Source: Spirochaetales bacterium | GTDB lineage: Bacteria > Spirochaetota > Spirochaetia > Sphaerochaetales > Sphaerochaetaceae | NCBI GenBank assembly: GCA_017632495.1 | Contig: JAGBRG010000073.1 | Location: forward strand, 1-5,993 | DNA length: 5,993 nt | Reading direction: 5' to 3' | Part shown: positions 5,951 to 5,993 of the stretch, one piece after another | Numbering within the stretch: position 1 is the stretch's first letter | Layout of the letters: each line of letters opens with the position of its first letter | Notes under the pieces: generated by a model | What the model saw: only the letters and a program-made list of their open reading frames with translations | Told to the model about the DNA's origin: nothing | The model's database searches: none | Program-made: the position numbers and the translations under genes

Positions 5951-5993
5951 GGCGTTTTCTCCTTAGGAGCAACATGAAAACAGGGGCTCCGAG
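5943..5993 (-). CDS. FecCD-type ABC transporter permease, C-terminal tail (partial)
   Basis: On the minus strand, the frame entering from the right edge reads LGAPVFMLLLRRKRRG and stops at TGA 5945-5943. The pattern Gly-x-Pro-x-Phe, a run of Leu, then a basic tail is the usual C-terminal end of FecCD/BtuC-type permeases of siderophore, haem and cobalamin importers. The following gene is the matching FecE-like ATPase, whose GTG start lies eight bases inside this gene. Only 16 residues are visible, so the call rests on this short motif plus gene order. Confidence 0.75.
   Translation of the reverse strand, partial: LGAPVFMLLLRRKRRG
5959..5969 (-). promoter_or_regulatory. Shine-Dalgarno of the ABC ATPase inside the permease gene
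   Basis: On the minus strand, AAGGAG (5964-5959) lies eight bases before GTG 5950, within the permease coding sequence. It is preceded by CTCC, giving a CTCC-TAA-GGAG mini-repeat that could pair weakly. Ribosomes finishing the permease would run through this stem. Confidence 0.6.

Overview
This is a compact bacterial window of moderate GC by eye, with five complete genes and two gene ends, read from both strands. The taxon is not fixed by the sequence. Host-associated spirochaetes (Treponema/Sphaerochaeta-like) and Clostridia both fit: both carry acyl-CoA ligases next to lipoyl-less E2-like acyltransferases. I lean slightly towards a spirochaete because of the membrane protein's C-terminal tail, but this is an impression, not evidence.

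Layout. Positions 1-237 (+) hold the C-terminal end of a DisA_N (diadenylate cyclase) domain protein. It meets head-on, with no spacer, a two-gene minus-strand operon at 238-2892. Transcribed from right to left, that operon carries an E2/CAT-fold acyltransferase-like protein without a lipoyl domain and with Glu at the catalytic His position, then an AMP-forming acyl-CoA synthetase. Positions 2893-3024 form a divergent intergenic region with a candidate promoter in each direction. The plus strand then carries exodeoxyribonuclease III (3025-3762), a roughly five-span membrane protein of unknown function (3814-4590) and a CYTH-domain triphosphate-binding protein (4604-5191). The last two are tightly linked, and the membrane gene may have its own promoter and a leaderless transcript. 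From 5198 to the right edge, the minus strand carries the end of a FecCD-type iron-complex ABC transporter operon: the ATPase gene and, overlapping its start by 8 bases, the last 16 codons of the permease.

How the genes may work together. The ligase/E2-like pair looks like one unit: a carboxylic acid activated to acyl-CoA and possibly handled by a CAT-like protein with an altered active site. The ABC ATPase and permease are two parts of one importer for siderophore, haem or cobalamin. Nothing in the sequence links these to exoA or the CYTH protein beyond adjacency.

The least ordinary points are the His-to-Glu change and missing lipoyl domain in the E2-like protein, the possible leaderless start of the membrane gene, and the two convergent gene pairs that abut with 0 and 6 bases between stops. 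I see no CRISPR array, insertion sequence, tRNA, rRNA or convincing intrinsic terminator.
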